From Spongiibacter taiwanensis (GTDB taxonomy: Bacteria; Pseudomonadota; Gammaproteobacteria; Pseudomonadales; Spongiibacteraceae): DNA of 64,000 nt. The stretch lies in the NCBI RefSeq assembly GCF_023702635.1, contig NZ_CP098455.1:2232001-2296000 (forward strand). Reading direction: 5' to 3'. Of this stretch, positions 26,309 to 35,164 are shown one piece after another. Numbering within the stretch: the stretch's first letter is position 1; the number at the start of each line of letters is the position of its first letter. The translations under genes were made by a program, and so were the position numbers. The notes beneath the pieces are model-generated. The model did no database searches, was not told where the DNA came from, and was given only the letters and a program-made list of their open reading frames with translations.

Positions 26309-27100
26309 GTGTCCTCCAACTCTGTTCAACGACCGCTGCATGTAGTGCAGATTAGCGATTGCCATCTCGGCGGACGAGCGGGGGAGACCCTCTTGGGTCT
26401 CGATACGGATCGAAGCCTTGAGGTGGTGCTCCAGCAGGTGGCTGGTGGCGCGAAACCGGATCTGTTGATTGTCTCAGGCGATATCTCCAGCGATGGTCAG
26501 GTCGATGCCTACCACCGGTTGAAGGCGCGTTTGCAGGGGATGGCCGGTGCCATGGTTTGGCTGCCGGGCAATCACGATGATGCAGTGCAAATGCGCGCGG
26601 CAATCGGCGCCGAGATCATGCCGGGCTCGCTGCTGCTGGAAGGCTGGCAATTTGTATTTCTGAATACGGCGGTGCCGGGGCAAGTCGGTGGCCGGCTGGC
26701 GGCGAGTGAGCTGGAGAAAGTCCGGTTAGCGGCCAGCAGCGGCATGCCGACCCTGATTTTTATGCATCATCACGCCCTGCCGGTGGGCAGTGACTGGCTG
26801 GATGAGCAGCGGGTCAGCAACGCTGACGAGTTGTTTTCTCTGATCGGCGGGCAAACCCACATCAAAGCGCTGGTGTGTGGCCATGTCCATCAAGAGAGCG
26901 ACCAGAACGCCGAGGGCATCCGTCAGATCTCAACCCCGTCGAGCTGTATTCAGTTTGCGCCGGGCAGTGAAGACTTTGCCCTCGACAGTATCAACCCGGG
27001 GTATCGGTGTTTTGCTTTGCACGGCAATGGCACCTTCGAAACCCAGGTGAAGCGGGTGGCGGGCAATTTCGCGGTCGATCACTCAGCGAGAGGTTATTGA
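26309..27100 (+). CDS. cpdA: 3',5'-cyclic AMP phosphodiesterase CpdA
   Basis: A 263-residue calcineurin-like metallophosphoesterase. The metal-site motifs are in order: QISDCHLGG (D-x-H), VSGDISSDG (GD), LPGNHDD (GNHD), MHHHALPVG and CGHVHQE (GHxH). It hydrolyses cAMP and so tunes CRP/Vfr signalling. GTG 26309 is taken as start; TTG 26297 is possible and neither has a clear Shine-Dalgarno. The operon position between yqiB and yqiA supports cpdA. Confidence 0.95.
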   Translation: MSSNSVQRPLHVVQISDCHLGGRAGETLLGLDTDRSLEVVLQQVAGGAKPDLLIVSGDISSDGQVDAYHRLKARLQGMAGAMVWLPGNHDDAVQMRAAIGAEIMPGSLLLEGWQFVFLNTAVPGQVGGRLAASELEKVRLAASSGMPTLIFMHHHALPVGSDWLDEQRVSNADELFSLIGGQTHIKALVCGHVHQESDQNAEGIRQISTPSSCIQFAPGSEDFALDSINPGYRCFALHGNGTFETQVKRVAGNFAVDHSARGY

Positions 27101-27116
27101 TGTTTGGTGTTTTCCC

Positions 27117-27704
27117 GTGAGCGCGGCACTGGTTTATCTGCACGGCTTCATCTCTTCCCCCCAGTCCCACAAAGCGGTGCAGATGGGGGAATACCTGAAA
27201 AGTCATCATCCCGACATTCACTACGCCGTACCCGCCCTGGGGGATACCCCAGACCAGGCTTATGAGCGCGGCTCGAAGGCGGTCATGGATTGCCTCGCGC
27301 GGCATGACAAGGTTGGGCTGATTGGCAGCTCAATGGGCGGCTTTCTGTCGACGGTGTTGGCAGAGCGCTTTGGCTTGCGTGCAGTGCTGATCAACCCGGT
27401 GGTGCGCCCTCAGCATCTGGTAGAGAAGTTTATTGGCGAGCACCACAACCCCTACACGGGTTCGCGCTTTAGTCTGGATAGCCATCATGTGGATATTTTG
27501 ACGTCTCTCTACCTGCCCGCGCTTGCTGCGCCGCAAAATTATTGGGCCTTGCTGCAGGAGGGCGATGAGACCCTGGATTATCGCTGGGCCGAGGATTACT
27601 ACCAGCACAGCAAATTGACGGTAGAGCCCGGCGGGGACCACGCATTTCAGGGCTTTGAGCGCTATTTCCACCGGGTGGTGGAATTTCTGGGCCTGCTCGG
27701 TTAA
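27117..27704 (+). CDS. yqiA: YqiA-family esterase
   Basis: A 195-residue alpha/beta hydrolase from GTG 27117. The N-terminal strand and oxyanion region LVYLHGFISSPQSHKA, nucleophile elbow GSSMGGFLST (~residue 71) and C-terminal GGDHAFQGF with the catalytic His match YqiA. E. coli YqiA hydrolyses short acyl-CoA/pNP esters; its physiological role is unclear. It sits 16 bp after cpdA and 113 bp before parE. Confidence 0.93.
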   Translation: MSAALVYLHGFISSPQSHKAVQMGEYLKSHHPDIHYAVPALGDTPDQAYERGSKAVMDCLARHDKVGLIGSSMGGFLSTVLAERFGLRAVLINPVVRPQHLVEKFIGEHHNPYTGSRFSLDSHHVDILTSLYLPALAAPQNYWALLQEGDETLDYRWAEDYYQHSKLTVEPGGDHAFQGFERYFHRVVEFLGLLG

Positions 27705-27817
27705 CAATACCCCACCTTATTTCAGCGTGTTGATGGTGCTTCGAGGGTTGCCTCGCTATCAATGCGGCCTGTTTGTTGTAGACATCTAAAAAGGCGGCGT
27801 CAGGCCGCGGAAGATTC

Positions 27818-29707
27818 ATGGCTGAATATACATCCCAATCGATTGAGGTATTGACCGGACTGGAGCCCGTGCGCAAACGGCCCGGCATGTATACCGACAC
27901 CACTCGCCCCAACCACCTTGCCCAGGAGGTGATCGACAACAGCGTAGACGAAGCGCTGGCCGGTCACGCCAAGCAGATTTCGGTCACCCTCAAACCCGAT
28001 GGCTCGCTAATCTGCGCCGACGATGGTCGGGGCATGCCAGTGGATATCCACCCGGAACAGGGGCTCCCCGGGGTAGAGGTAATTTTGTCTACCCTCCACG
28101 CCGGCGGTAAATTCTCCAACGATAATTATCAGTTCTCCGGCGGTTTGCACGGTGTCGGGGTGTCAGTGGTCAACGCCCTGTCGAGCCGCCTCGAGGTGGA
28201 GATCAAACGGGACGGTAACGTTTACCGGATGGTGTTTGCAGACGGCAACAAAGCCTCCGAGCTGGAAGTGATCGACACCTGCGGCAAACGCAATACTGGC
28301 ACCGCGATCCACTTCTGGCCCGATCCGAAATATTTCGACAGCCCGCGTTTTTCCGTGCGTCGACTGAAGCATGTATTGCGGGCCAAGGCGGTACTGTGTC
28401 CGGGCCTGCGCGTCAGCTTTGTCGACGAAACCGGCGACGAGAGCGAAGAGTGGTACTACGAGGATGGCCTGGCCGATTACCTGCAAGGCCACACCAAAGG
28501 CTTTGAGGTACTGCCAGCCCAGCCCTTTGTCGGTCAATTCAGCGGCCGCACCGAAGCGGTGGACTGGGCGGTGCAATGGCTGCCCGAGGGCGGCGAGCTG
28601 CTCACCGAGTCCTACGTCAACCTGATTCCCACCGCCCAGGGCGGTACCCATGTGAATGGCCTGCGCAGTGGTCTGCTCGATGCCATGCGCGAGTTCTGCG
28701 AGTTTCGCAACCTGCTGCCCCGTGGGGTCAAGCTCAGCCCGGATGATATCTGGGATAAATGCAGCTATGTGCTGTCGTCCAAACTGGCCGATCCTCAGTT
28801 CTCCGGCCAGACCAAGGAACGCCTCAGTTCCCGAGAGGCGGCGGCCTTTGTCGCCGGGGTGGCCAAAGATGCCTTTAGCCTGTGGTTGAACCAACACACC
28901 GAAGACGCCGAGCGCCTGGCTGAGCTCTGTATCGACAGCGCCCAAAGCCGTTTGCGCAAAGCCAAAAAAGTGGTGCGCAAGAAAGTCTCTGCCGGCCCTG
29001 CCTTGCCCGGCAAGCTGGCCGACTGCTCCGGTGCGGATATCGAGCGGTCTGAATTGTTTCTGGTTGAGGGTGACTCGGCCGGGGGCAGCGCCAAGCAGGC
29101 CCGGGACCGCCAATACCAAGCAATCCTTCCGCTGCGAGGGAAAATTCTGAATACCTGGGAAGTCGACTCAGCCGACATCCTCGCTTCTCAGGAGGTACAC
29201 GATATTTCGGTGGCCCTGGGCATTGAGCCAGACAGCCCTGATTTGAGCGGTCTGCGCTACGGCAAAATCTGCGTACTGGCCGATGCGGACTCGGACGGTT
29301 TGCACATTGCTACCTTGCTATGTGCCTTGTTCTTACGGCATTTCCGCCCGCTGGTGGAGCAGGGCCACGTGTTTATCGCCATGCCGCCGCTGTACCGAAT
29401 CGATGTGGGCAAGGAAGTCTATTACGCGCTGGACAATGCAGAAAAGGAAGGGGTGCTGGACCGCATCGATGCGGAAAACAAGCGTGGCAAAGTGCAAGTG
29501 ACCCGCTTCAAAGGCTTGGGTGAGATGAACCCCCTGCAGCTGCGCGAGACGGTCATGGACCCCAATACCCGGCGCCTGGTGCGGCTGGCCATCGAAGATG
29601 ACGAAGACACCGTTGGCCAGATGGATATGATGCTGGCCAAAAAGCGCGCCGCCGACCGTAAAGCCTGGTTGGAGAAATATGGCGACGAAGCCGAGCTGAT
29701 GATGTAG
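27818..29707 (+). CDS. parE: DNA topoisomerase IV subunit B ParE
   Basis: A 629-residue ATPase subunit of topoisomerase IV. It has the GHKL motifs EVIDNSVDEALAGHA, DGRGMPVDIHPEQG and GGLHGVGVSVVNALS, the QTKERLSS region, and the TOPRIM elements LFLVEGDSAGGSAKQARDR and LADADSDGLHI. E. coli ParE has 630 residues. It needs ParC, which is not in the window. It is preceded by the yqiB-cpdA-yqiA genes. Confidence 0.98.
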   Translation: MAEYTSQSIEVLTGLEPVRKRPGMYTDTTRPNHLAQEVIDNSVDEALAGHAKQISVTLKPDGSLICADDGRGMPVDIHPEQGLPGVEVILSTLHAGGKFSNDNYQFSGGLHGVGVSVVNALSSRLEVEIKRDGNVYRMVFADGNKASELEVIDTCGKRNTGTAIHFWPDPKYFDSPRFSVRRLKHVLRAKAVLCPGLRVSFVDETGDESEEWYYEDGLADYLQGHTKGFEVLPAQPFVGQFSGRTEAVDWAVQWLPEGGELLTESYVNLIPTAQGGTHVNGLRSGLLDAMREFCEFRNLLPRGVKLSPDDIWDKCSYVLSSKLADPQFSGQTKERLSSREAAAFVAGVAKDAFSLWLNQHTEDAERLAELCIDSAQSRLRKAKKVVRKKVSAGPALPGKLADCSGADIERSELFLVEGDSAGGSAKQARDRQYQAILPLRGKILNTWEVDSADILASQEVHDISVALGIEPDSPDLSGLRYGKICVLADADSDGLHIATLLCALFLRHFRPLVEQGHVFIAMPPLYRIDVGKEVYYALDNAEKEGVLDRIDAENKRGKVQVTRFKGLGEMNPLQLRETVMDPNTRRLVRLAIEDDEDTVGQMDMMLAKKRAADRKAWLEKYGDEAELMM

Positions 29708-29817
29708 CGGTTTTACCCGCGCTTTGCGCTAACTGAAAAAATCGTTTGATGCACTGGGCGGCCAATAAGAGGGCACTCTTGGGCTGCCCGGTGATACCTG
29801 TGACCCGATCAATCGTT

Positions 29818-30852
29818 TCAGATCTCGCTTGCCAGTTGTTCAGTCAGTGTTGCTGCTGATATCTCTTTGCAGTCCTTGAAGTGGCTGCCCGCCCAGAGCG
29901 GTGTGAAGTGATCAATGCCAATGGCTTCCGCCTTTTTGCGCAGTTCTGAAGTTGCAGCACTGGCCAGGGGAAACGGAGGCGCGTCTGGGTTTAGCGGCCC
30001 GATGTCCATCATCAATCGGTTTGCAATTCCGCGGGCCGCCCTTCCCGAAAAGACGTTGGTGATTGCGGTGTCGCGCTTGGTATCTTTGATTGCCTTGCGA
30101 TGCACCCCGCTGGTGTTAGCCTCAGGGCAGAGTAAATAGGCCGTGCCAACCTGTACGCCAGCGGCGCCGAGATGAAATGCTGCTTTAACGTCTTTTGAGC
30201 TCATGATGCCACCGGCCGCGATAACCGGGAGGCTAACCGCGCTTGCGACCTGAGGTAACAAGTCCGCCAGCGTCTTCTGTTCTCGAAGATCGTCGGTAAG
30301 AAACATTCCACGGTGCCCGCCCGCTTCCAGGCCTTGTGCAATTATTGCGTCAACCCCTCTGGATTCGAGCCATATTGCCTCGTGCACTGTGGTAGCCGTA
30401 GCGATGATTTTGGCGCCGGCGCGACGGACTGGCTCGATCAGTTCCGGTGGCGGCAGCCCAAAATGAAAGCTCACTACCCGAGGTTGGCATTCGCTGACAA
30501 GATCGGCCATTTCTTCATCGAAGGGTCTGCGCAATGGTCCTGTTAGAGGTGCGTCGGTGTCGATACCATACTCTTCAAAATAGGCAGAAAATTGGTGCTG
30601 CCACCGCAAGATTTTTTCTTCGTTGCAGTGCGGCATGCGGTGGGCAAAAAAGTTGAGGTTGAACGGGCGCTGAGTCTGCGAACGAATATTGCCAACCTCC
30701 TTTCCTATCTGTGCTTTGCTAAGCATGCCGCAGGGCAGGGCGCCAAGGCCCCCGGCGTTCGACACTGCGATCGCCAGAGCACTGTCCTGCACGCCAGCCA
30801 TGGGCGCCTGGAGAATGGGGTAGTCGGTTCCTAGTAGGGCTGATAGATTCAT
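29818..30852 (-). CDS. nitronate monooxygenase / 2-nitropropane dioxygenase-like flavoprotein
   Basis: A 344-residue TIM-barrel FMN enzyme. The N-terminal YPILQAPMAGVQDSALAIAVSNAGGLGALP, VSFHFGLPPPELI, QGLEAGGHRG (~190) and PVIAAGGIMSSKDVKAAFHLGAAGVQVGTAYL are the family signatures, including the phosphate-binding GG and GA. It would oxidise nitronates such as propionate-3-nitronate, or similar substrates. It is separated by 30 bp from the YbfB-type MFS gene on the same strand. A LysR regulator is divergent, so the three form a cassette. Confidence 0.9.
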   Translation of the reverse strand: MNLSALLGTDYPILQAPMAGVQDSALAIAVSNAGGLGALPCGMLSKAQIGKEVGNIRSQTQRPFNLNFFAHRMPHCNEEKILRWQHQFSAYFEEYGIDTDAPLTGPLRRPFDEEMADLVSECQPRVVSFHFGLPPPELIEPVRRAGAKIIATATTVHEAIWLESRGVDAIIAQGLEAGGHRGMFLTDDLREQKTLADLLPQVASAVSLPVIAAGGIMSSKDVKAAFHLGAAGVQVGTAYLLCPEANTSGVHRKAIKDTKRDTAITNVFSGRAARGIANRLMMDIGPLNPDAPPFPLASAATSELRKKAEAIGIDHFTPLWAGSHFKDCKEISAATLTEQLASEI

Positions 30853-30882
30853 AGGGTCCTTTCTGCTGTTGCATGCAAATTA

Positions 30883-32058
30883 CTACTGCCCGGCGCCGGC
30901 CCAAAGCCAGATCGTGGAGATGGCTAAAAGCGTGGTCGCTAAAATACTGACGCTTTGCATCGCATCCCAGCCGAGCAACGGAAAGCCTTCAACCCAGTGG
31001 ATGGATAGTGGACCCGATATCTGACCTAGGGCAAATGCGCTCGTCATCTGGGCGACTATCCGATTGGGCCGGTGTGGTTCGACAGCTCGCGCCAGTTGCA
31101 GTCCGGCCATGGTGGCGATCATAAATGCGGCGCCAACGAGCAGGGCGGCCAACGAAATCGTCACGATGGATTGCTTGATCAGTGGCAAGAGCGTTGCCAG
31201 TGCCATCGCCGCTTGGGAACTCGCCCACATCTTGCGAGGCGGTCGCTTCGGTTGTTTCAAAGTTGCGAGTCCGACGGCCAGCGCAGCGGCTAAGCCGAAT
31301 ATCGGCCATACCAAGCCAAAGATAAACGTATTTGCTGAGAGGCTCTTTGCCATCGTTGGCAAAAACGTAGCAGGTATGATGTAGCCAAAGCCGAAAAATG
31401 CGTAACTGACAAGTAGCCCGATTTTTGGTCCCGCCTTTGAGAGCTGAGAGGGTTCGATAGGGTGCTCAATGACTTCACGCTTGCTGGAGAGGGCTCTGGT
31501 GCTGCGTAGTATGTAAATCGTGCCTGCAGCCGAGATGCCAGCGAGTTGGGTCCATAACACTTTTGCCGACTGGTGACCTCCGAGCCAGGTTACCAAGCCG
31601 GTAACAAATATACCGATGCCAACGCCGGTGTATATCCTTCCCCCTGCATGGCTACCGGCGCGCGCCAGCGCTGGCAAACACCACGCAGTCGCGCCAATTA
31701 AGGCCCAGGCGCTGAAAATGCCCGATGTGCCGCGCAGCAGCGTGCCCAAAAATGGGAAGGCTGGTGGGGCTGCAGCGATGAAAAATGTTGTTACGGTCAC
31801 ACCTACCGCCCCAGTGGTCAGCGCTCTCAAAGGGCAGTTTGAAAACCGAAGCGCCGAAACAGCCCCAAGAAAGTAGCCTGCATAGTTGGCAATAGCCCAC
31901 TCGATGCCAGTGGTGAGGGTGATGGTGTTGTCTCTTAGCATGATCGGCATCAGTGGTGTGAGCGCGAATCGGCCGATTCCCATGGCAATGGCCAAGGCGA
32001 TCACACCGATGAGGGTGATATCGAGAGCAGAGGTATCCGTAGCGGCGGGCGGTTTCAT
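30883..32058 (-). CDS. YbfB/YjiJ-family MFS transporter
   Basis: A 391-residue membrane protein with about 12 hydrophobic segments. The N-terminal IALAIAMGIGRFALTPLMPIMLRD is the YbfB/YjiJ signature. The family transports unknown compounds, possibly aromatic or sugar-derived. It is transcribed first in the operon with the nitronate monooxygenase gene and is divergent from the LysR gene at 32124. The shared spacer is only 65 bp and strongly AT-rich. Confidence 0.88.
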   Translation of the reverse strand: MKPPAATDTSALDITLIGVIALAIAMGIGRFALTPLMPIMLRDNTITLTTGIEWAIANYAGYFLGAVSALRFSNCPLRALTTGAVGVTVTTFFIAAAPPAFPFLGTLLRGTSGIFSAWALIGATAWCLPALARAGSHAGGRIYTGVGIGIFVTGLVTWLGGHQSAKVLWTQLAGISAAGTIYILRSTRALSSKREVIEHPIEPSQLSKAGPKIGLLVSYAFFGFGYIIPATFLPTMAKSLSANTFIFGLVWPIFGLAAALAVGLATLKQPKRPPRKMWASSQAAMALATLLPLIKQSIVTISLAALLVGAAFMIATMAGLQLARAVEPHRPNRIVAQMTSAFALGQISGPLSIHWVEGFPLLGWDAMQSVSILATTLLAISTIWLWAGAGQ

Positions 32059-32123
32059 GCAGCCAATTAGACTGGTTTTGGGTAAAATAAAAAATTGAAT
32101 TATTTCTGCGGAATGTTCTTATT

Positions 32124-32996
32124 ATGAGAATAATTACATTGGAGGATTTGGCGATTTTTCGTTGCGTGGCCCAGGAAGGCGGGGTTCTGCGAGCGGCTGA
32201 ACGGCTAAACCGCGTTCCGTCGAATGTGTCTACCAGGATAAAGCAATTTGAGAAACGGCTGGGCACTCCGCTGTTTCGGCGGCAAGGTCGAAATATTGTG
32301 CTTACCGCGTCAGGCAGTAATCTTTTTGGCCATGCCGAGCGACTTTTGCGCATGGCTGATGAGGTCGAGCAGGAACTGATTCATGGCTCGGTGCGAGGTG
32401 CGCTAAAACTTGGGTCGCTTGAGAGTGCGGCCAGCGTCAGACTTCCCTCCATTCTGGCGGCATTCCACAACAAGTTTCCTGAGACTCAGGTGGAGTTGCG
32501 CACTGGGACCACGGCTTCGCTTCTTGATCAGGTGGAAAGCGTCGAACTGGATGCCGCGTTCGTGTCGCAGCCCTTCGAGATTCGCGGAGGCCTATCGTCG
32601 ATGGCGGCTTTTCAGGAAGAGCTGACCTTGATCACGTCGAAGGAGGTTCCCGATGTGAGGGAGGTTGGCCAGCTGAATGGCTTGTCTGCTGTCGCCTTTC
32701 CGCACGGATGCTCGTATCGGCGAGTGCTGGTGGATTGGTTTGCGACGTCGGGGGCCAGCCCGTCGCGATTTTTGGATTTAAGTTCATACCATGCCATCGT
32801 GGCTTGTGTCGCGGCGGGTGCTGGCGTGGCCGTTGTACCAGCCAGCGTTCTGGACAGTGTGGCGGGCAGTGGCGCGGTAAAGCGGCATGTGCTGCCATGG
32901 GAAATTCGTGACAACACAACCCACTTGGTGTGGGCGGGTGAGCTCAGTCCACCGTTAAAGAATATGATGACTTTCCTCCCAAAACTGCTGAAATGA
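32124..32996 (+). CDS. LysR-family transcriptional regulator
   Basis: A 290-residue LTTR with N-terminal wHTH (LEDLAIFRCVAQEGGVLRAAERLNRVPSNVSTRIKQFEKRLGTPLF) and a substrate-binding domain. It probably controls the divergent MFS-nitronate monooxygenase operon. The 65-bp AT-rich spacer contains TTATT-N5-AATAA overlapping its own start codon, a possible autoregulatory site. The start is unusually poor in Shine-Dalgarno signal. The effector is unknown. Confidence 0.9.
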   Translation: MRIITLEDLAIFRCVAQEGGVLRAAERLNRVPSNVSTRIKQFEKRLGTPLFRRQGRNIVLTASGSNLFGHAERLLRMADEVEQELIHGSVRGALKLGSLESAASVRLPSILAAFHNKFPETQVELRTGTTASLLDQVESVELDAAFVSQPFEIRGGLSSMAAFQEELTLITSKEVPDVREVGQLNGLSAVAFPHGCSYRRVLVDWFATSGASPSRFLDLSSYHAIVACVAAGAGVAVVPASVLDSVAGSGAVKRHVLPWEIRDNTTHLVWAGELSPPLKNMMTFLPKLLK

Positions 32997-33454
32997 GGCG
33001 GCCACTAGATGGTGGGAGGACGGAGATGATGCCGGCCAAGAAGCGCGTTGCAGGGCATCTGTTTCTGCGATGAATGTTGTCCTGCAATCGGCGGTCCTTC
33101 GCTCAAACTTTCATTGCAACGGGTAAGTAGGAATTTTGCGTCTTAATTGTGATGTTAGATATTTGTTAATCGCTTTAAATTTGATGTGAAGTGGCCCTCA
33201 AACTTCACCGAAACCCCCAGTGCGCGGTAATGGCGCAAGACCTGCACCGATTTCCGTGTCGATAGCTTAAGAGGCTAATTTTCGCCCTAAATCGGGGATT
33301 ATCTCGAACTTCAGCCCTATCTTTTGCTGGCCGGTGGTGCGCAAGTTTTTATGCCTGTGTAGATTACTTATTGGCTCAGGTGATAGCCCCAATCGCTGAA
33401 ATTTGGGCTCTCAATACAGTGTGAAATCGTACTAACTCTGACGAGCACACTGCG
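32997..33454. other. 458-bp AT-richer non-coding spacer
   Basis: No supported gene on either strand. It separates the LysR gene from the small outer-membrane protein. A loose inverted repeat, AGCCCCAAT with ATTTGGGCT (about 33386-33412), lies upstream of the latter's start. No convincing promoter or RNA was recognised. Confidence 0.6.
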
Positions 33455-33958
33455 ATGAAAAAATCATACTTGCTGTGTTCGCTGGCAGTCCTCTGCGGTA
33501 TCGGGATGGTCCATGCGGGCACCCCCAATCAACCAAACATCTACTTGGGTTTCGGCCTGAGCGAAGCGTTGGCAGACAATCCCTACGAGGATCAGCCCGG
33601 AGTTGAGGTGGACAATCAGGCCGCGGCCTATCGCGGCATCATCGGTTACAGCCTGCTACCCAATCTGGCCATTGAGGCGGGGTATATCAGCTTCGGAGAA
33701 TTTTCTGCCACCATGAAGACACCTTTCGGCAGTGCGACCGAAAGCGTGTCACTGTCCTCGCCCTTGGTGGGTGTGAAAGCCTACGCCTATAAAAATCGTG
33801 AGTGGGGTGTGTTTGGCAAGGCCGGTTTGCCTTACTACGGCGGGGGAGTTTCCTGGTACTACGGCGGGCGTGGCAGTTTGAATATGAGCTTTGAACGCTA
33901 TCAGGTGAACGAGGCGGCGATTAACTCGGTCAGCCTCGAGCTGCTCGCGGCATTCTGA
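33455..33958 (+). CDS. OmpA/OmpW-like small outer-membrane beta-barrel protein
   Basis: A 167-residue protein with a signal peptide (MKKSYLLCSLAVLCGIGMVHA, cleavage after VHA). Alternating strands typical of an 8-stranded barrel follow (IYLGFGLSEAL, IIGYSLLPNLAIEAGYISFG, VGVKAYAYKNREWGVFGKAGLPYYG). It ends in ...SLELLAAF with a terminal Phe, the usual BAM recognition residue. It has a Tyr/Gly-rich segment (YYGGGVSWYYGGRG) near residue 129. The function is unknown; it resembles acyloxyacyl hydrolase/OmpA-like barrels. Confidence 0.75.
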   Translation: MKKSYLLCSLAVLCGIGMVHAGTPNQPNIYLGFGLSEALADNPYEDQPGVEVDNQAAAYRGIIGYSLLPNLAIEAGYISFGEFSATMKTPFGSATESVSLSSPLVGVKAYAYKNREWGVFGKAGLPYYGGGVSWYYGGRGSLNMSFERYQVNEAAINSVSLELLAAF

Positions 33959-33979
33959 ACAGGGGGTTTGACGATGTGC

Positions 33980-34004
33980 ACTTTGGGGCGGAATGCCCCA
34001 AAGT
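33980..34004. terminator. bidirectional stem-loop between convergent genes
   Basis: A perfect 10-bp inverted repeat, ACTTTGGGGC (33980-33989) with GCCCCAAAGT (33995-34004), and a 5-nt loop, between the outer-membrane protein and yebC. No T-run follows on either strand, so it may be an mRNA 3'-end stabiliser rather than a full terminator. Confidence 0.5.
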
Positions 34005-34028
34005 ACGTTCAAGAAATCGCGTCGGTTA

Positions 34029-34745
34029 TTACACTTCCGCGTTGTGATACACGTTCTGAACGTCGTCCAGGTCGTTGAGCATGTCGAGAAACTTCTCGAA
34101 TAGCGGCATATCTTCGTCGCTGATTGGTGTTGTGGTCTGCGGGATGAACTGAATTTCTTCCACGTCAAATTCAATTTCGCCGAAGCGATCCAGCAGGGCC
34201 TGCTTGGCTTTGAAGAAATCGGTGTGGGGGGCGAAGACGGAGATTTTGCCGTCCTCACATTCGATGTCGCTCACATCCACTTCCGCTTCCATGAGGGCTT
34301 CCAGTGCCTCTTCTTCGTCTTCACCGGGGAAGACCAGAATCGCAGCGTGGTCGAACATATGGCTCACGGTGCCGGGTGTGCCAATTTTGCATTTGGTTTT
34401 GGTGAAGGCCAGGCGCACATCGCCAAAGGTGCGGTTGGGGTTGTCTGTCAGGCAATCAACAATAACCATGCAGTTGCCGGGACCGAAGCCTTCGTAGCGT
34501 GCTGGCGAGAAATCCTCACCGCCGCCGCCCTCGGCCTTGTCCAGGGCGTTCTTGATAACGTGGCTTGGGACCTGGTCTTTCTTTGCCCGCTCCAGCAGGC
34601 CCCGCAGGCTCAGGTTGGCGCTGGGGTCGGTGCCGCCAGCTTTGGCGGTCACGTAGATTTCACGGCCATACTTGCTGTATACCTTGGTCTTGGCAGCAGC
34701 CGTTTTGGCCATGGAGTCTTTGCGGTTTTGGTAAGCGCGGCCCAT
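34029..34745 (-). CDS. yebC: YebC/PmpR-family translation/regulatory protein
   Basis: A 238-residue protein from ATG 34745 ([38 protein letters not shown]). The ATG at 34781 would add an unlike leader. It is the marine-type YebC paralogue whose N-terminus reads [10 protein letters not shown] rather than the E. coli AGHSKW. YebC proteins bind DNA and were lately linked to relief of ribosome stalling at proline stretches. Acidic C-terminal domain ([29 protein letters not shown]). Confidence 0.93.
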   Translation of the reverse strand: MGRAYQNRKDSMAKTAAAKTKVYSKYGREIYVTAKAGGTDPSANLSLRGLLERAKKDQVPSHVIKNALDKAEGGGGEDFSPARYEGFGPGNCMVIVDCLTDNPNRTFGDVRLAFTKTKCKIGTPGTVSHMFDHAAILVFPGEDEEEALEALMEAEVDVSDIECEDGKISVFAPHTDFFKAKQALLDRFGEIEFDVEEIQFIPQTTTPISDEDMPLFEKFLDMLNDLDDVQNVYHNAEV

Positions 34746-35164
34746 TGAATGATTCCATTGACGATTTTTGAAGGGGGGCATTTTATAGTTACTGCCCCGG
34801 GCTTGGGAATCCTTTTGCCCAGGTCAGTGGCGCGCCGCCTGGGTTTGCGGGCCGAAAACTGGCCGGCGGCTATCGTGCTAAGGCTAAAAGTACGTTAGCG
34901 GATGATTTTCCCGGCGAGCTGATCTACACTGGTTTTCCGTCGTCGGTTTACCATTTTCACAGCGCGTGACCCTATGTATACGCCTGATGGGAAGGCCCGA
35001 ACGGGCGAGAAAGAACAACGCGATAAGCAGCAATCACAGAAGACAGGCTGCTCACCCGAAGATGAGCTCATTCAATATCATCACGGTGGGTGGCAATGGC
35101 TTGGCCGATGGCCACGCCCAGGCGACAGTGGGTCGAAAAATAACACTCTCAGGAGAAATGACAG
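34746..35164. other. 419-bp intergenic region upstream of the aldehyde dehydrogenase
   Basis: No supported gene. It lies between divergent yebC and the aldehyde dehydrogenase. A tight GCCCG-AA-CGGGC hairpin (34995-35006) lies in what would be the dehydrogenase leader, and AGGAGA (35152-35157) is its ribosome binding site. Frames that read through here overlap the dehydrogenase start and have no family likeness. Confidence 0.6.
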
